From the NCBI GenBank assembly GCA_937934635.1, contig CALGZD010000113.1:1-6989 (forward strand): 6,989 nucleotides of DNA, written 5' to 3'. The notes under the pieces were generated by a model. The model was given only the letters and a program-made list of their open reading frames with translations, had not been told where the DNA came from and searched no databases. Positions 4,408-6,989 of this stretch are shown one piece after another. Source of the DNA: an uncultured Deinococcales bacterium. GTDB taxonomy: Bacteria > Deinococcota > Deinococci > Deinococcales > Trueperaceae. The position numbers were made by a program, and so were the translations under genes. The stretch's first letter is position 1. Every line of letters begins with the position of its first letter.

Positions 4408-6989
4408 ATGAATATTGATCGTTTTACGGAATCAACTTTAGAAGCAATTTCAAGTGCTCAACAGATTGCACGAACCCGTCAACACCAGACAATCGTGCCT
4501 GCACATGTACTTGCAGCATTGCTTGCCGACAGTCAGTCTCCTGCGGCCAGGGCTCTCGAACGAGCAGGCACTGACCCAAAACAGGCATACGCAGCCTTAG
4601 ATAGCGTCTTAAATTCCTTACCAAAAGTCAGTGGTGCTAACGAGCAGTATATGTCGAATGAACTCAGTCGCAGTTTTGACGAAGCAGAGTCATTAGCAAG
4701 TGACTTTGGCGATAGTTTTATTAGTGCAGATACGCTACTTATTGCCATAGCCAAAGTTGGAGGGCAAGGTACAGAACAATTACCTAGTAGCGAAAAAATC
4801 AAACTGGCTGCACAAGACATACGGGGAGGTCGAACAGTGGACAGTAAATCAGCAGAAAGTAGCTTTGAGGCTTTAGAAAAGTTTGGCATCGACCTAACAC
4901 AACAAGCCAGAGACGGCAAACTTGACCCTGTCATCGGGCGAGATGAAGAAATCAGACGCACCATTCAGATATTGTTACGCAGAACCAAGAACAATCCTGT
5001 CCTCATTGGTGAACCTGGTGTTGGTAAGACTGCTATAGCAGAAGGGCTTGCACAGCGAATCGTCAATAAAGATGTTCCTGAAGGTTTACATGGCAAACGT
5101 GTCATGCAGCTTGACATGGGTTCACTCCTTGCAGGCGCTAAGTACCGTGGTGAATTTGAAGAACGCTTAAAAGGTGTTATTTCAGAAACTATCCAATCCA
5201 AAGGTGAAATCATCTTATTTATAGATGAATTGCACACTATTGTGGGTGCTGGTAAATCTGAAGGTTCTGTGGATGCTGGCAACATGCTCAAACCACCACT
5301 TGCTAGAGGTGAGATGCGTATGGTTGGTGCAACAACCCTCTCTGAGTACCGTGATATTGAAAAAGACCCTGCACTCGAGCGCAGATTTCAACCCATCGTA
5401 GTCGATGAGCCTTCTGTAGAAGAAACTATCTCAATCCTGCGTGGAATCAAAGAAAAGTACGAAGTCCACCATGGTGTACGCATCAGTGACCCTGCCATCA
5501 TTAGTGCAGCAGTTTTAAGCCATAGGTACATCTCTGATAGACAACTACCTGATAAAGCTATTGACCTGATTGATGAGTCAGCTAGCCGCATACGTGTGCA
5601 GCTAGACTCTATGCCTGAAGAAATCGATAGCTTGCGTAGACGTAAACTTCAACTTGAAATCGAGCAACAAGCCTTGAAACAAGAAGATGATAGCGATTCT
5701 GCAAATAGATTACTTCGCATAGAAGAAGAACTTAAAAGCATAGAAGACAGTATCTCGAATACCCAATCACAATGGCAAGCTGAACGCCAGCTTTTAGAGA
5801 ATTTAAGAACTGCTCAAGAAGAACTTGATAAAGTTCGTACCCAGATAGATGTTGCTGAACGAGATTACGACCTCAACAAAGCAGCAGAACTCAAATATGG
5901 CGAACTGCCCAAACTTGAAGCACAGATTCGTGAGGAAAGCAGCAAGCTAGAAAATGCAACCTATGTTCGTTTAGAAGTGAATGAAAACGAGATTGCTGAA
6001 GTGGTTAGTCGTTGGACTAATATTCCGCTCGCTAAATTGCTAGAAGGTGAACGAGAAAAATTACTTCGTTTAGAACAAGAACTACACAAACACGTCATTG
6101 GTCAAGAAGAAGCCATCGTCGCAGTCTCTGATGCAATCCGTCGTAGTCGTGCAGGTCTCTCAGACCCTAAACGCCCTATTGGCTCATTTATCTTCCTTGG
6201 TCCAACTGGTGTAGGTAAAACTGAAACTGCTAAGGCACTTGCAAATGACCTCTTTGATAGTGCCGATAATATGGTCAGGCTTGACATGTCTGAGTACATG
6301 GAAAAGCACACCGTCGCCAAGCTTATTGGCGCACCTCCTGGCTACATAGGTTACGAAGAAGGCGGACAACTCACAGAAGCTGTAAGGCGCAAACCTTATA
6401 GTGTTATCCTCTTTGATGAAATCGAAAAAGCGCATCCAGATGTCTTTAATACCTTACTACAGTTGCTTGATGATGGACGCTTAACCGATTCACAAGGAAG
6501 AACAGTAGACTTTAGAAATACTGTAATAATTATGACCTCTAACATTGGTTCACCACAGATTCTTGAAGCTAGCCGCCGTGTCTCAGAAGATGGGGGTTCA
6601 GATTATGAAAGTATCAAACAAACTGTGTTTGAAGAGTTACAGCAACACTTCCGTCCTGAGTTCTTAAATCGCATTGATGACACCATTGTTTTCCATGCAT
6701 GGACGATTGACCAAATGCAAGGCATTGCAGAAATCCAACTAGATGCACTTCGTGGCAGACTAGAAGACCGAGGAATTTCGCTAAACCTCTCCTCCACTGC
6801 TATGGAGCACTTAGCCCAGATTGGTTATGATCCAGCCTTTGGTGCTAGACCGCTTAAGCGTGCGATTATTCAGCATATTGAAACACCTTTATCTAAGAAG
6901 ATTATTTCTGGTGAAATTCAAGATGGTGATGTGGTTCAAGTTGAGCCTGCTGCACAGGGGTTTAGTTTTGAGACTAGGCAGTTACAAGA
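4408..6989 (+). CDS. clpB: ClpB disaggregase (3' end outside the window)
   Basis: ClpB is the Hsp100 AAA+ hexamer that, with DnaK/DnaJ/GrpE, threads aggregated proteins through its pore using ATP in the cytosol. 860 codons are visible, without a stop; Thermus ClpB is about 854 residues, so only a few codons are missing. The N-terminal domain is residues 1 to about 145. NBD1 has Walker A GEPGVGKT (201-208, Lys207), pore Tyr246 in KYRGEF, Walker B with Glu274 and arginine fingers Arg325/Arg326. The coiled-coil middle domain spans roughly 400-530, the mark of ClpB against ClpA or ClpX. NBD2 has Walker A GPTGVGKT (598-605, Lys604), pore loop GYIGYEEGG (Tyr646/Tyr649), Walker B with Asp670 and Glu671, and sensor-2 GARPLKR (812-818). 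All catalytic residues are intact. There is no ClpP-binding IGF-type loop that I can see. The start is fixed by the -10 element 7 nt upstream, the Thermus-like N-terminus and the absence of an alternative. Regulation by HspR is likely from the operator over the promoter. Confidence 0.97.
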   Translation, partial: MNIDRFTESTLEAISSAQQIARTRQHQTIVPAHVLAALLADSQSPAARALERAGTDPKQAYAALDSVLNSLPKVSGANEQYMSNELSRSFDEAESLASDFGDSFISADTLLIAIAKVGGQGTEQLPSSEKIKLAAQDIRGGRTVDSKSAESSFEALEKFGIDLTQQARDGKLDPVIGRDEEIRRTIQILLRRTKNNPVLIGEPGVGKTAIAEGLAQRIVNKDVPEGLHGKRVMQLDMGSLLAGAKYRGEFEERLKGVISETIQSKGEIILFIDELHTIVGAGKSEGSVDAGNMLKPPLARGEMRMVGATTLSEYRDIEKDPALERRFQPIVVDEPSVEETISILRGIKEKYEVHHGVRISDPAIISAAVLSHRYISDRQLPDKAIDLIDESASRIRVQLDSMPEEIDSLRRRKLQLEIEQQALKQEDDSDSANRLLRIEEELKSIEDSISNTQSQWQAERQLLENLRTAQEELDKVRTQIDVAERDYDLNKAAELKYGELPKLEAQIREESSKLENATYVRLEVNENEIAEVVSRWTNIPLAKLLEGEREKLLRLEQELHKHVIGQEEAIVAVSDAIRRSRAGLSDPKRPIGSFIFLGPTGVGKTETAKALANDLFDSADNMVRLDMSEYMEKHTVAKLIGAPPGYIGYEEGGQLTEAVRRKPYSVILFDEIEKAHPDVFNTLLQLLDDGRLTDSQGRTVDFRNTVIIMTSNIGSPQILEASRRVSEDGGSDYESIKQTVFEELQQHFRPEFLNRIDDTIVFHAWTIDQMQGIAEIQLDALRGRLEDRGISLNLSSTAMEHLAQIGYDPAFGARPLKRAIIQHIETPLSKKIISGEIQDGDVVQVEPAAQGFSFETRQLQ
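4823..4839 (+). promoter_or_regulatory. Internal ribosome binding site and GTG start for short ClpB
   Basis: Inside clpB, GGGGAGGT (4823-4830) lies 7 nt (counted from GGAGG) before an in-frame GTG at 4837-4839, codon 144, at the junction of the N-terminal domain and NBD1. E. coli clpB makes a shorter form from an internal GTG at the equivalent place, and a shorter form is also reported in Thermus. The full-length start has no Shine-Dalgarno, so the two forms would use different initiation modes. Confidence 0.7.

Noticed and set aside
4424..6797. Several minus-strand frames of 64-143 residues
   Set aside because: All lie antisense to clpB, whose full set of AAA+ motifs in one plus-strand frame is decisive.

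Overview
The window reads as chromosomal DNA of a Deinococcota (Deinococcus-Thermus) bacterium. The ClpB protein follows the Thermus/Deinococcus form closely from its first residues (MNIDRF, cf. MNLERW in Thermus as I remember it) through the nucleotide-binding domains. The clpB start is leaderless and sits beside an HspR/HAIR-like operator, both familiar from Deinococcus. Base composition leans AT, unlike the well-known GC-rich members, so a low-GC lineage is likely. That placement is inference from memory of the families, not a search result.

Layout. (1) Positions 1-131, + strand: the 3' end of asnS (asparaginyl-tRNA synthetase), reading in frame 3 and ending in a small tandem repeat that covers its stop codon. 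(2) 132-458: no gene, but a large hairpin (327-373) and a rho-independent terminator (397-425) for the gene arriving from the right. (3) 459-1991, - strand: a secreted 510-residue protein with four copies of a Cys-capped domain, each made of eleven G-[YF]-[DN]-x-x pentapeptides. (4) 2009-3005: about 1 kb without a convincing gene, with short direct and inverted repeats near the upstream end of the gene in (3). (5) 3067-3852, - strand, followed by a strong terminator (3006-3038): a second secreted protein with one GYDxx block, a His-rich stretch and a C-terminal YARHG domain. (6) 3853-4407: a divergent intergenic region with inverted repeats, ending in the clpB promoter. (7) 4408 to the window end, + strand: clpB, nearly complete, with its stop codon outside the window.

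How it fits together. asnS and clpB are housekeeping genes that flank an accessory two-gene island. The two island genes share the same pentapeptide repeat, the same Cys-pair cap, Sec signal peptides and an almost identical 18-nt leader carrying GGGAGG exactly 11 nt before ATG. Each has its own terminator, so they are probably separate transcription units of one family. The fixed eleven-unit length and the unit-specific residues of the four blocks argue for a defined folded extracellular domain rather than loose low-complexity sequence. I cannot assign this domain to a named family, and it is the most interesting item here. ClpB is cytosolic and need not be functionally linked to them.
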